Positions 26,518 through 34,923 of a stretch of 64,000 nt of DNA are shown here, piece by piece. The translations under genes and the position numbers were made by a program. Origin of the DNA: Stenotrophomonas sp. ATCM1_4 (lineage in GTDB: Bacteria > Pseudomonadota > Gammaproteobacteria > Xanthomonadales > Xanthomonadaceae). Positions within the stretch are counted from its first letter, which is position 1, and the number at the start of each line of letters is the position of its first letter. Where the stretch lies: positions 3,240,028-3,304,027 of the forward strand of contig NZ_QPFB01000001.1 in NCBI RefSeq assembly GCF_004348115.1, given 5' to 3'. Under the pieces are notes generated by a model, which worked only from the letters and a program-made list of their open reading frames with translations, did not search any database and was not told the origin of the DNA.

Positions 26518-27843
26518 TCAACGATCGCGCGGCAGCTTCTTTTCCTCGCGCAACACGCCCAGCGCCGACAGCGTCATCAATACTGCCACCAGCGTGCCGC
26601 CGGCGAACACCAGGTGCGAGCCGAACAGCGACAGTCCCTTGTGGACCCAGGCGAAGGTCAGGTCGGCGCCCCGGTAGACCACCGTGTCGATCGCCGCACC
26701 GGCCTTGTAGCGCCATTGCCGGTCCACGCGCGTATAGATCGTCTCGCGTGCCGGCTTGCCCAGCGAAAACTCGCTGGCGCGGGTCATCACCTGCACCACC
26801 GCCACCATCAGTGGCAATGGTGAAGCGGCCAGCACCGAGAAACCGATGATGATGGCAAAGCCCGGGATCAGCAGCGCCGGGGCAATGCCGAAGCGCGACA
26901 GCAGCCAGCGGGTGATACCCAATTGCACGATCAGGGTCAATGCGTTCACCGCCAGGTCGATCCGCGAATAGAACGCGGTGCTGGCGGCCGGATCGGTGAT
27001 CATGCGCCGCGCGATGGACGCCTGTTCGTTGTACAGCATCGTGCCCACGCCCACGCCGAACACCACCATCAAGGCCAGCCAGCGCAGCAGCGGTTCGCGT
27101 GCGATCAGCTTCAGGCCATCGAGTACGCTGCCGCCCATGGGCTTCTCGCCATCGACCAGGCGTTGCTCGCGCTCGCGCTGCACCGCCCAGGGCCGCAACT
27201 GCCAGATGCACAGCACGCAGACCAGCAGGAAGCCGGCCGACACCAGCATCAGGTTGGCGATGCCCACCCGCTGCACCAGCGAACTGGTGATGATCGGGCC
27301 CAGGAAGGCACCGACCGTGCCCGCGGCGCCGATGTAGCCGTAGTAGGCGCGTGCCTGCGCGTTGGAGAACACGTCGGCCATGAAGCTCCAGAACACCGCC
27401 ACCGCAAACAGGTTGAATACGGTGATCCAGAAGAAGAACGCCATGCCCCGCCCCGGCACACCGCTGTTGAACATCACGTAGAAGCCCAGCAGCGTGGCGA
27501 TGAAGAAGCCATACACCGCCGGCAGGAACACCCGTCGCGGGAAGCGGCTGACCACCCAGCCATACAGCGGTTGCATCACCAGCATGATCAGGAACACGCA
27601 GGTGAAAAGGAACTGCAGGGTGAAGTCCTTCAGCGGCATGCCGTGCGCGTCGAACCAGGCAATCAGCGATGCCGGGAAGATCGTCTGCAGGTCGGCCGAG
27701 GCCGCCATGGCCTCACGCACCGGGCGCAGCACGTAGTAGCCGCTGAGCAGGCAGAAGAAATACAGGAACGACCACCACAGCGCCGGCGACTCGCGCAGTG
27801 CCTGGGTCAATCGCGACAGGGAGGCACGGCCGGCAATGCTCAT
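26518..27843 (-). CDS. MFS-type transporter, nucleotide-translocase-like subgroup
   Basis: 441 residues with about twelve membrane helices. The motif FFCLLSGYYVLRPVREAM near residues 30-47, PLYGWVVSRFPRR and FWSFMADVFSNAQARAYYGYIGAAGTVGAFLGP resemble a bacterial transporter group often labelled MFS or NTP/NDP exchange transporter. Nucleotide exchange has not been shown for free-living members, so the substrate is open. The start MSIAGRASLSRL was chosen over a 9-residue extension. It is divergent from the GMC oxidoreductase gene with about 165 bases between starts. Confidence 0.72.
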   Translation of the reverse strand: MSIAGRASLSRLTQALRESPALWWSFLYFFCLLSGYYVLRPVREAMAASADLQTIFPASLIAWFDAHGMPLKDFTLQFLFTCVFLIMLVMQPLYGWVVSRFPRRVFLPAVYGFFIATLLGFYVMFNSGVPGRGMAFFFWITVFNLFAVAVFWSFMADVFSNAQARAYYGYIGAAGTVGAFLGPIITSSLVQRVGIANLMLVSAGFLLVCVLCIWQLRPWAVQREREQRLVDGEKPMGGSVLDGLKLIAREPLLRWLALMVVFGVGVGTMLYNEQASIARRMITDPAASTAFYSRIDLAVNALTLIVQLGITRWLLSRFGIAPALLIPGFAIIIGFSVLAASPLPLMVAVVQVMTRASEFSLGKPARETIYTRVDRQWRYKAGAAIDTVVYRGADLTFAWVHKGLSLFGSHLVFAGGTLVAVLMTLSALGVLREEKKLPRDR

Positions 27844-28008
27844 GCAGCACCCCGAGCGCACAGGTGGCAATGGGACGACGGCATGGGTACTCCGGGGGAT
27901 ACGGTGTGCGTACGTTATCTAATGCACTGCAACATCGCCAGTGCGCCGGACGTGCTGCCAGACAGTTGTCGCAGGCCCTATCCTGCAACGCTCGAGCAGG
28001 GGAATACC

Positions 28009-29592
28009 GTGAAGGAATTCGACTACATCATCGTCGGTGCCGGCTCGGCCGGTTGCGTGCTGGCCAACCGGCTCAGCGCCGACCCGCAGCGGCGGGTGCT
28101 GCTGGTTGAAGCCGGCCCCCGTGACTGGAACCCATTGATCCACATGCCCGCCGGCATCGCGCGGCTGGTCCGCAACCGCCGGGTCAACTGGAGCTACGAC
28201 ACCGAGCCGGAGCCGGCCTTGAACCAGCGCCGCCTGTGGTGGCCACGCGGCAAGGTGCTGGGCGGTTCCAGTTCGATCAACGCCATGTGCTACGTGCGCG
28301 GCGTGCGCGGCGACTACGACCGCTGGGCACAGGCCGGCGCCACCGGCTGGGACTGGGACAGCGTGCTGCCCTGGTTCCGGCGCAGCGAGGGCAACCGCCG
28401 CGGTGCCGATGCCCTGCACGGTGCCGACGGCCCGCTGCAGGTGGCCGACCTGCGCCACGTCAACCCACTGAGCCATGCCTTCCTGCTGGCCGGGCAGCAG
28501 GCCGGCCATGCGCTCAACGAGGACTTCAATGGTCCTGACCAATTGGGGGTCGGCCTGTACCAGGTCACCCAGAAGGACGGTGCCCGTTGCTCCTCCGCCG
28601 CGGCCTACCTCACGCCCGTGCGCCAGCGCCCCAACCTGCAGGTGCTCACCGGTGCGCAGGTCGAGCGCGTGCAGATCGACGACGCCCGCGCGACCGGCGT
28701 GGTGCTGCGCGTCGGCGGGCAACGCCGGCACCTGCGCGCCAGCGGCGAGGTACTGCTCAGTGCCGGTGCGATCAACTCGCCGCAGTTGTTGATGCTGTCC
28801 GGCATCGGGCCGGCCGACCACCTGCGCGGCCACGGCATCGACGTGCACCTGGACCAGCCCGGCGTTGGCGCCAACCTGCAGGATCACCTGGACATCTGCA
28901 CGCTCTACCGCACCGTGCCCGGCGTCAGCTACGACCGCGCCAGCGAACTGAAGATCGGCTTCGACTACTTCCTGCGCGGCCGGCGTGGCGCCGGCACCAG
29001 CAACGTGGCCGAGGCCGGCGGCTTCGTCCGCAGCCGCTACGCCCCCGACGAACGCGCCGACATCCAGTTCCACTTCGTCCCGGCGATGCTCGATGACCAC
29101 GGCCGCCACCGCCTGCCCGGCGACGGCTACACCCTGCACGCCTGCTACCTGCATCCGCGCAGCCGCGGCCACATCGGCCTGGCCAGCAGCGACCCGCGTG
29201 CGCCGGCGCGCATCCACGCCAACTACTTGGGGGATGCCGGGGGCTTCGACCTGAAGATGATGATCGAGGCCGCACGACTGAGCCGGGACATCCTGCGCCA
29301 GCCCGCGTTCGATCGCTGGCGCAGGGCGCCGCTGTTCCCCGAGCGCGAGGACCTGGACGACGCCGGGCTGGAGGCCTTCATCCGTGCCAAGGCCGAAACC
29401 ATCTATCACCCCATCGGCACCTGCCGGATGGGCAGCGACGCCACCGCCGTTGTCGATTCGCAGCTACGGGTACGCGGCATCGACGGGCTGCGGGTCATCG
29501 ATGCCTCGGTCATGCCCACGCTGGTCAGCGGCAACACCAACGCCCCGACCATCATGATCGCCGAGCGCGCCGCTGCCCTGATCCGGGGCTGA
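28009..29592 (+). CDS. GMC-family FAD oxidoreductase (choline dehydrogenase-like)
   Basis: 527 residues from a GTG at 28009, preceded by AGGGGA. The FAD Rossmann motif DYIIVGAGSAGCVLANRL is at residues 5-22. The GMC signatures RGKVLGGSSSINAMCYVRG and GAINSPQLLMLSGIGP are complete, and the carboxy end has ETIYHPIGTCRMG with the active-site His and a final VSGNTNAPTIMIAERAA. It oxidises an alcohol to an aldehyde; choline is only one possibility, as no betaine genes are adjacent. It is divergent from the MFS transporter, so a transported substrate could be its own, but this is speculation. Confidence 0.9.
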   Translation: MKEFDYIIVGAGSAGCVLANRLSADPQRRVLLVEAGPRDWNPLIHMPAGIARLVRNRRVNWSYDTEPEPALNQRRLWWPRGKVLGGSSSINAMCYVRGVRGDYDRWAQAGATGWDWDSVLPWFRRSEGNRRGADALHGADGPLQVADLRHVNPLSHAFLLAGQQAGHALNEDFNGPDQLGVGLYQVTQKDGARCSSAAAYLTPVRQRPNLQVLTGAQVERVQIDDARATGVVLRVGGQRRHLRASGEVLLSAGAINSPQLLMLSGIGPADHLRGHGIDVHLDQPGVGANLQDHLDICTLYRTVPGVSYDRASELKIGFDYFLRGRRGAGTSNVAEAGGFVRSRYAPDERADIQFHFVPAMLDDHGRHRLPGDGYTLHACYLHPRSRGHIGLASSDPRAPARIHANYLGDAGGFDLKMMIEAARLSRDILRQPAFDRWRRAPLFPEREDLDDAGLEAFIRAKAETIYHPIGTCRMGSDATAVVDSQLRVRGIDGLRVIDASVMPTLVSGNTNAPTIMIAERAAALIRG

Positions 29593-29740
29593 GAGGCCAT
29601 CGCTTCGTGGCAGGCATCACGCTTTGCAGCGCAGTCAGCTTTGCATGGCACCGGCGATCCAGCGGACGGTCCCGAACCCTGCTGCCGGCTTAAAGAAAAA
29701 TCAGTGATTTCAACATGATGCCCATTCATCCTCTTCTTGT

Positions 29741-29770
29741 TTGTGCAATCAGGAAAAGCGGCGCTAGAAT
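29741..29770 (+). promoter_or_regulatory. Candidate promoter of the serine hydrolase
   Basis: TTGTGC (29741-29746), an 18-base spacer and TAGAAT (29765-29770) lie 34 bases before the ATG at 29805, in an AT-rich stretch. Confidence 0.5.
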
Positions 29771-29804
29771 CGCTGGCAGCTGTAACCAACAGGCATCCAT
29801 CACG

Positions 29805-31217
29805 ATGAAAGAGAACAACAATCGCCGGCGTATCCGTCCGGTGGCATCGGGGTTGCTCGGGGTGTTGATGCCCTTCGCATTGTCTTCGACGGCACAGACG
29901 CCGACCCACGACAGCCTGCCCGCCGCGGCAGCGCCGGCCGCCCTGCCGGTGAACCTTGAGAACGCCCCCGCCCAATCGCCGACCCAGCCGATGCCCTATC
30001 GCGTCGCCCTGCGGCCGGACCAGGTGCAACCGTTGCCCGCCGATTTCAACGTCGCTGCCATCGAATCGCTGGCCGAGCAGTTGACCTACGGCAACCGCGT
30101 GCCGGGCATGGCGATGGCGATCGTGCAGGACGGCCGCATCCTGTCGGCGCGTGGCTACGGCGTCACCGACATCAGCAACCCGCAGCCGGTCGATGCGCAC
30201 ACCGTATTCCGCCTGGCCTCGCTGTCCAAGGCCTTCGCCGGCACCATGGCCGGCCTGCTGGTCAACGACGGCACGCTGCGCTGGGACAGCAAGGTCACCG
30301 ATTACGTACCCGGCTTCCGCCTGTCCACGCCGGAGGCCACCAGCAAGCTCACCGTCGCCGACGTACTGAGCCACCGCGTGGGCCTGACCTACAACGCCTA
30401 CGACCGCGACGTCGAAGCCAACACCGACTACTACACGCTGACCCAGAAGCTGGCCAACGCACCGCTGCGCTGCGAGCCGGGCGATTGCTATGCCTACCAG
30501 AACGTGGCCTTCAGCCTGGTCGGCGACGTGGTGTTCGCCGCCTCGGGCAACTTCTACGAGCAGGCGGTGGAGAAGCGCATCCTCAAGCCGCTGGGCATGA
30601 ACGATGCCAGCCTGGGCCTGGCCGGCATCCAGGCCAGCTCACGCTGGGCGCGCCCGCACGTGCGCAGCCGGAATGGCTGGGTGTCGCTGAGCCCCAAGCC
30701 CACTTACTACCGCGTGGCTCCGGCAGCAGGCGTCAACGCCAGCGCCAGTGACATGGCGCAGTGGCTGCTGGCCCACACCGGCCACCGTCCGGACGTACTG
30801 CCGGCGCCGCTGCTGGCCACCCTGCATGCACCGCTGGTCAACACGCCCGGCGAGATGCGTTCGGGCTGGCGTCACCAGCGCCTGTCCTCGGCCGGCTATG
30901 CACTGGGTTGGCGCGTGTTCGACTACTCCGGGCACCAGGTGGTGTTCCATGCCGGTGCCGTGCAGGGCTATCGCGGACTGGTCGCGTTGCTGCCCGAGCG
31001 CGACCTGGGCATCGCCATCATGTGGAACGGCGAGAGCAGCCTGCCCAGCGGCATGATGCCGACCATCCTGGACCGTGCCATCGGCCTGCCGACACAGCGT
31101 TGGCTCGACGTGGACACCGACTTCGGCAGCGACAACCTGATGGCCGAGGACAGTGCCCCGGCACGCAGCGGCAAGAAGGGCGCCTCTTCCGAGCGCGCCA
31201 ACGCCTCGCCACGCTGA
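29805..31217 (+). CDS. Serine hydrolase of the beta-lactamase / AmpC-like family
   Basis: 470 residues. An amino-terminal signal-like segment (about 12-31, ending in TAQT) is followed by a long low-complexity Ala/Pro linker to residue 80. The catalytic SxxK is S139-L-S-K142 (in FRLASLSKAF). The YxN tyrosine is Y231 (YAYQN), and a late VVFHAGAVQGYRG replaces the KTG motif with HAG, as in esterase and D-aminopeptidase relatives rather than true AmpC. It is therefore a periplasmic penicillin-binding-protein-like or esterase enzyme; beta-lactam hydrolysis should not be assumed. It appears monocistronic, with a terminator after it. Confidence 0.85.
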   Translation: MKENNNRRRIRPVASGLLGVLMPFALSSTAQTPTHDSLPAAAAPAALPVNLENAPAQSPTQPMPYRVALRPDQVQPLPADFNVAAIESLAEQLTYGNRVPGMAMAIVQDGRILSARGYGVTDISNPQPVDAHTVFRLASLSKAFAGTMAGLLVNDGTLRWDSKVTDYVPGFRLSTPEATSKLTVADVLSHRVGLTYNAYDRDVEANTDYYTLTQKLANAPLRCEPGDCYAYQNVAFSLVGDVVFAASGNFYEQAVEKRILKPLGMNDASLGLAGIQASSRWARPHVRSRNGWVSLSPKPTYYRVAPAAGVNASASDMAQWLLAHTGHRPDVLPAPLLATLHAPLVNTPGEMRSGWRHQRLSSAGYALGWRVFDYSGHQVVFHAGAVQGYRGLVALLPERDLGIAIMWNGESSLPSGMMPTILDRAIGLPTQRWLDVDTDFGSDNLMAEDSAPARSGKKGASSERANASPR

Positions 31218-31240
31218 TCCCGACATTCGTGCAACACCCG

Positions 31241-31268
31241 AGGGCGGCCAATGGCCGCCCTTCTTCTT
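31241..31268 (+). terminator. Intrinsic terminator after the serine hydrolase gene
   Basis: AGGGCGGCC, loop AAT, GGCCGCCCT followed by TCTTCTTT. The stem is long and GC-rich, with a pyrimidine tail. Confidence 0.75.
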
Positions 31269-31379
31269 TCGCAAGTGCGGCATCGGCCACGAAGCCGGTA
31301 CCACGGCGACCAATCCCGCAGTTGCCGGCAGTACATCCGTCACCCGCACAACGAGCGGCCACCGAATCGCGCCTACGCC

Positions 31380-31432
31380 CGGTTGGGTATCGGCTTCGCG
31401 GCTGAGGCCGCTCCTACGGGGTGGACGTCGCG
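31380..31432 (-). repeat. REP-like palindromic element
   Basis: On the minus strand: GTAGGAGCGGCCTCAGCC followed by GCGAAGCCGATACCC. The core GCGGC CTCA GCCGC is a short perfect hairpin preceded by GTAGGA, the pattern of REP sequences spread by RAYT transposases in Pseudomonas and Xanthomonadales. Only one copy was found in this window. Confidence 0.55.
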
Positions 31433-31434
31433 CA

Positions 31435-31477
31435 TAAAAAAACTCCCTCCCCGCTGGGCAGTCGGGGAAGGAGTCTC
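31435..31477 (-). terminator. Intrinsic terminator of the histone-like gene
   Basis: Reading left on the minus strand: GACTCCTTCCCC, loop, GCGGGGAGGGAGT then a run of seven T (31441-31435 as A on the plus strand). This is a clear stem and tail 23 bases past the stop of the histone-like gene. Confidence 0.85.
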
Positions 31478-31499
31478 AGGTACAGCTACCGAGCTTGGA

Positions 31500-32003
31500 T
31501 CAGATCAGCGGTGCCGGGGTTGCCGGCAGGGCGACCGGAGCGGCCTTCTTCTTGCGAGCGGCCGGCTTCTTCTTGGCAGCAACCTTCTTGGCAGCCGGCT
31601 TCTTGGCGGCGGCCTTCTTGACGGTCTTCTTCACGGCCTTCTTGGCGGTGGCCTTCTTGGCAACCTTCTTGACGGCCTTCTTGGCAGTTGCCTTCTTGGC
31701 AACCTTCTTCACCGCCTTCTTGGCGGCGGCCTTCTTGGCAACCTTCTTGACGGTCTTCTTGGCAGCAGCCTTCTTGGCAGTCTTCTTCACTGCCTTCTTG
31801 GCGGTTGCCTTCTTGGCGACCTTCTTCACTGCCTTCTTGGCGGTCTTCTTGACGGCCTTCTTGGCGGTGGCCTTCTTGGCGACCTTCTTCACTGCCTTCT
31901 TGGCGGTGGCCTTCTTGGCAACCTTCTTCACGGCAGCTTTCTTGGCGACTTTCTTCACCGCCTTCTTGGCGGCCGGCTTCTTAGCAGCTTTTTTCGTGGC
32001 CAT
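31500..32003 (-). CDS. Lysine/alanine-rich histone H1-like DNA-binding protein
   Basis: 167 residues composed almost only of Lys, Ala and Val in repeats of KKAVKKVAKKATA type from residue 4 to about 135, ending in a Pro/Ala tail (PVALPATPAPLI). This is the pattern of bacterial histone H1-like proteins (AlgP- and HctB-related) that bind and bridge DNA or polyphosphate. The repeat units vary slightly, and the repeat DNA (GGCCTTCTTGGC cores) is liable to change length by recombination. The ribosome site GACGAGGAG lies 8 bases before the ATG. A long upstream leader with hairpins is present, and a terminator follows. Confidence 0.9.
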   Translation of the reverse strand: MATKKAAKKPAAKKAVKKVAKKAAVKKVAKKATAKKAVKKVAKKATAKKAVKKTAKKAVKKVAKKATAKKAVKKTAKKAAAKKTVKKVAKKAAAKKAVKKVAKKATAKKAVKKVAKKATAKKAVKKTVKKAAAKKPAAKKVAAKKKPAARKKKAAPVALPATPAPLI

Positions 32004-32288
32004 TGTATGGCTCCTCGTCAGTGATCTATGGAATTGAAATGCCCAGTTGAAGCAAACCCGCGGTTGGATCCGCGGAGGACCGACGACGCGTCAGGCGCGT
32101 CGTGACGGATACAGAAACACCCGCAACGATTCCCGCCACGGGTGCCATGTCTTGTTCGGGGGGTGTTTCGCGGAAGGAAGCGAGTCCTGCTCCACCATCG
32201 AGAGAATCCTGGCGGACGTCCAAGTTGTGCTTCGCGTCTGAATGTTGATCCGGCTCACTCGCTTCCGCAGGAAAGGTCTGCTGGGCGA
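32004..32288 (-). promoter_or_regulatory. Long structured 5' leader of the histone-like gene
   Basis: If the promoter at 32289-32317 is used, the message has about 280 untranslated bases. Within it lie an ACGACGCG..CGCGTCGT-type stem (about 32081-32103), a CCGCGG..CCGCGG stem (about 32058-32077), and a long-range inverted repeat GGAAGCGAG (32176-32184) with CTCGCTTCC (32258-32266). No known riboswitch class was recognised. Confidence 0.45.
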
Positions 32289-32317
32289 AACCTAATCACG
32301 GTTTTTTTTACTGTCAA
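32289..32317 (-). promoter_or_regulatory. Candidate promoter of the histone-like gene
   Basis: Minus strand: a perfect -35 TTGACA (32317-32312), a 17-base spacer containing an eight-base A tract, and a -10 TAGGTT (32294-32289). An A/T-rich stretch lies just upstream (32318-32336), as in UP elements. Confidence 0.6.
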
Positions 32318-32756
32318 CTGTCTTTTCAAAAAATTTTCGGGGAGCACCCGCGCGCCCCCTCCGCCGCCACCGGCCTTCCGGCACCGCAGGCACCCGCCCA
32401 TCGATCGCACCCAAGGCGGCCGCGAAAAACACGAATGCAAAAAACATCGGGAAAAACGCACTTTTCGTTTCACGCATGCGGCAACGCATGCATGCGTGCA
32501 GCATCGACGCCGACACCTTGCGGGGTGCCGGCGACGCTCGGCCGACACCCGCCCGGCAGCAAAAAAAAATTCAGCCGGTGGTGATCCTTTGTTCAGCGCG
32601 ACGGACATTTTGCGCAGAATTTTTTGCACCCTTCGCCGCCTTGGCGGCAACCGTTCGCACCGTCGCACGCATGTGTTGATGCCGGTCGAGCATGTCGCCG
32701 TCCGGCGCCGAACACTTGCCCTGCGTCCACGTCATCACGCGGCGCTGACATCGGCG
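32318..32756. other. Non-coding stretch with A-tracts and a palindrome
   Basis: About 440 bases between the histone-like promoter and the gcvH terminator. Readings in all frames give only arginine-rich low-quality proteins, so I see no gene. Notable items are several A or T tracts (32427-32431, 32441-32446, 32451-32455, 32571-32579, 32620-32625), which could curve the DNA, and a perfect 14-base palindrome ACGCATGCATGCGT at 32484-32497 with a second ACGCATGC at 32472-32479. A small RNA here cannot be excluded. Confidence 0.5.
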
Positions 32757-32790
32757 CAAACAAAAACGGCCGCCTCGCGGCGGCCGTCTC
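32757..32790 (-). terminator. Intrinsic terminator after gcvH
   Basis: Minus strand: ACGGCCGCC, loop GCGA, GGCGGCCGT followed by TTTTGTTTG. A 9-bp perfect GC stem with a T-rich tail, 18 bases past the gcvH stop. Confidence 0.85.
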
Positions 32791-32807
32791 GTCGATGCGG
32801 AACGGAC

Positions 32808-33203
32808 TCAGTGGTCCTCGTTCTCCAGCATCTCGGCGTAGTCGTCCGGACCGAGCAGGTCGTTCAACTGCTCCGGCTCGGACAGCTCGACGACGAACAG
32901 CCAGCCGTCGCCGTAGGCGTCTTCGTTGATGGTTTCCGGCTTGTCGGTCAGCGCTTCGTTGACCTCCACGACGGTACCGGACACCGGGCTGTAGACATCC
33001 GATGCCGCCTTGACCGATTCAACCACGGCGGCGCCGACGCCTACCTGCACGCTGTCGCCGACAGCCGGCAGCTCGACGTACACCAGGTCGCCCAGCAGGC
33101 CTTGGGCATGGTCGGAAATGCCGACGGTGACGCGGCCGTTACCTTCGGTACGGGCCCACTCGTGGGACTTGAGGAATTTGAGGTCGCCAGGGATCTCGCT
33201 CAT
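32808..33203 (-). CDS. gcvH: Glycine cleavage system H protein
   Basis: 131 residues from ATG at 33201-33203. The lipoate attachment lysine is K65 in [17 protein letters not shown], and the surrounding [13 protein letters not shown] and [11 protein letters not shown] blocks are standard. It carries the aminomethyl group from glycine between the P, T and L proteins in the cytoplasm. It lies 90 bases after gcvT on the same strand, with a perfect hairpin between them, so expression of the two may be partly separate. gcvP is not in this window. A longer in-frame start at 33242 adds 13 non-conserved residues and was not used. Confidence 0.96.
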   Translation of the reverse strand: MSEIPGDLKFLKSHEWARTEGNGRVTVGISDHAQGLLGDLVYVELPAVGDSVQVGVGAAVVESVKAASDVYSPVSGTVVEVNEALTDKPETINEDAYGDGWLFVVELSEPEQLNDLLGPDDYAEMLENEDH

Positions 33204-33253
33204 GGAACTGCTCCGAAAAAAGCGGTGGTCGGGATGGAACACTAGTTTAACGA

Positions 33254-33277
33254 ACCGGGCACGCGGTGGTGCCCGGT
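33254..33277 (-). repeat. 9-bp perfect hairpin between gcvT and gcvH
   Basis: ACCGGGCAC and GTGCCCGGT with a six-base loop. On the minus strand it is followed by TCGTTAAAC, too few T for a confident terminator, so it may be an RNA-processing or attenuation hairpin. Confidence 0.45.
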
Positions 33278-33293
33278 CCGGTCAGGCAAAAAA

Positions 33294-34400
33294 TCAGAGG
33301 TTGATGCCGGCTTGCGCCTGGCCGTCGCGCACGAACGGGAACTTCACCACCCGCACCGGCACTTCCTTGCCACGGATGTCCACGCGCACCTCGCCCGGCA
33401 CGCCGGCCGGCACGCGGGCGAAGGCGATCGCCTTGCCCAGCGTCGGCGAGAAGGTACCGGACAGGATCTCGCCCTCGCCATTGGCGGTGAGCACCTTCTG
33501 GCCATGGCGCAGCACGCCCTTCTCGTCCATCACCAGGCCGATCATCTGGCGCGCGTTGCCGGCGGCCTTCTGCGCCTCGAGCACCGGGCGGCCGATGAAG
33601 TCGCGGCCTTCGTCCAGGCTGACGGTCCAGGCCAGCGCCGCCTCGAACGGGCTGACGGTTTCGTCCATGTCCTGGCCATAGAGGTTCATGCCCGCTTCCA
33701 GGCGCAGCGTGTCACGCGCGCCCAGGCCGGCCGGCTTCACGCCGGCGGCCAGCAGCGCGTTCCAGAACGCGACGACCTGGTCCTGCGGCAACAGCACTTC
33801 GTAGCCGTCCTCGCCGGTGTAGCCGGTACGTGCGACGAACAGTTTCACGCCGGCGCTGGAGGTGACCTCCAGCGCGGCGAAACGTGCCAGCTTGTCCAGC
33901 GCGGCGCGGTCGGCCTCGGCCACCAGCCCGGCGACCAGCGCACGCGCCTGCGGCCCCTGCACGGCGACGATCGCCAGCTCTTCGCGCTCGACCACCTCCA
34001 CGCCGAACGCGGCGGCCTGCTGGCGGATCCAGGCCAGGTCCTTCTCGCGGGTGGAGGCGTTGACCACCATGCGGAAGAAGTCCTCGCCCAGGAAGTAGAC
34101 GATCAGGTCGTCGATCACCCCGCCCTGCGGGTTGAGCATGCAGGAGTACAGCGCCTTGCCGCTGACCTTGAGCTTGTCGATGGAGTTGGCCAGCAGGTGG
34201 CGCAGGAACTCACGAGTGCGCGCACCCTTCAGGTCGACCACGGTCATGTGGCTGACGTCGAACATGCCGGCCGCGGTGCGGACCAGGTGATGCTCATCGA
34301 TCTGCGAGCCGTAGTGGATCGGCATGTCCCAGCCGCCGAAGTCGACCATCTTGGCGCCGAGCGAGCGGTGGGTGTCGTTGAGCTGGGTTTTCTGGGTCAT
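33294..34400 (-). CDS. gcvT: Glycine cleavage system aminomethyltransferase (T protein)
   Basis: 368 residues starting [27 protein letters not shown]. It transfers the methylene group from the H-protein arm to tetrahydrofolate. Typical blocks are [40 protein letters not shown], the [13 protein letters not shown] region and [22 protein letters not shown] with the catalytic aspartate. A GATAAT at 34433-34428 on the minus strand could be the -10 box. I looked for a glycine riboswitch upstream and saw none. It is followed by gcvH; gcvP and gcvR are absent here. Confidence 0.96.
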   Translation of the reverse strand: MTQKTQLNDTHRSLGAKMVDFGGWDMPIHYGSQIDEHHLVRTAAGMFDVSHMTVVDLKGARTREFLRHLLANSIDKLKVSGKALYSCMLNPQGGVIDDLIVYFLGEDFFRMVVNASTREKDLAWIRQQAAAFGVEVVEREELAIVAVQGPQARALVAGLVAEADRAALDKLARFAALEVTSSAGVKLFVARTGYTGEDGYEVLLPQDQVVAFWNALLAAGVKPAGLGARDTLRLEAGMNLYGQDMDETVSPFEAALAWTVSLDEGRDFIGRPVLEAQKAAGNARQMIGLVMDEKGVLRHGQKVLTANGEGEILSGTFSPTLGKAIAFARVPAGVPGEVRVDIRGKEVPVRVVKFPFVRDGQAQAGINL

Positions 34401-34488
34401 GGCCGTTCCACGTAAAAGAGGTGCGGCATTATCCCAGATGGCACCATTTAAAACCTGCGGCACCGCCACACGACGGCACCGCCGGCAC

Positions 34489-34920
34489 TCAGGCCGGCTG
34501 CACCTTCAGGGTCATGCCGTCCACCGCCACCACGCGCACGCGGCTGTCCACCGGCAGGTCCGGCCCGGCCACCACCCAAAGCGCATCGTCGACCTTGGCC
34601 CGCCCGCTGCCATCGACGATGGCCTGTTCGAGCACCACCACGCGCCCGACCAGCTGCTCGGCGCGGCGGTTGAGCAGTGGCTGGTCGCTCTGCCGAGCCG
34701 CCTTGCGGAACCAGGTGCGGTAGACCTGGATGGAGACGAAGCTCAGCACCACGAACAGCACCACCTGCAGCAGCAGGCTCATGCCATCGAACAGCCACAC
34801 CAGCGCGAACACCACCGCCGCGGCGATGCCCATCCACAGCATGAATGCGCCGGGGAGCAACGCTTCGGCGGCGAACAGCACCACCGCCAGCGCCGCCCAC
34901 GCAATGACCTCCCAGCGCAT
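34489..34920 (-). CDS. NfeD-family membrane protein
   Basis: 143 residues. Two or three amino-terminal membrane helices (about 5-25, 28-45 and 48-68) are followed by a soluble OB-fold domain (about 80-143: [30 protein letters not shown]). This is the short NfeD form that pairs with a stomatin-like partner, and here the SPFH gene ends 3 bases upstream. The pair is thought to organise membrane microdomains or support membrane protein quality control. It is the last gene of the two-gene unit. Confidence 0.9.
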   Translation of the reverse strand: MRWEVIAWAALAVVLFAAEALLPGAFMLWMGIAAAVVFALVWLFDGMSLLLQVVLFVVLSFVSIQVYRTWFRKAARQSDQPLLNRRAEQLVGRVVVLEQAIVDGSGRAKVDDALWVVAGPDLPVDSRVRVVAVDGMTLKVQPA

Positions 34921-34923
34921 GGC

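Noticed and set aside
26923-28008. An in-frame 362-residue extension upstream of the GMC oxidoreductase
   Set aside because: It lies opposite the MFS transporter and the GTG at 28009 has a good ribosome site just before the FAD motif.
31500-32003. Repetitive histone-like gene as a non-coding satellite
   Set aside because: An uninterrupted reading frame, a ribosome site, a terminator and a typical Lys/Ala composition show that it is a gene.
32255-32668. A 137-residue Arg/Cys-rich reading in the gcvH to histone-like gap
   Set aside because: Unusual composition, no ribosome site, crosses a likely promoter; no support as a protein.
32142-33245. A 367-residue plus-strand reading across the non-coding stretch and gcvH
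   Set aside because: It overlaps gcvH in antisense and has low-complexity Arg/His composition with no start context; treated as non-coding.
34401-34488. A glycine riboswitch upstream of gcvT
   Set aside because: The short leader lacks the tandem aptamer core; only a possible GATAAT -10 box is visible.
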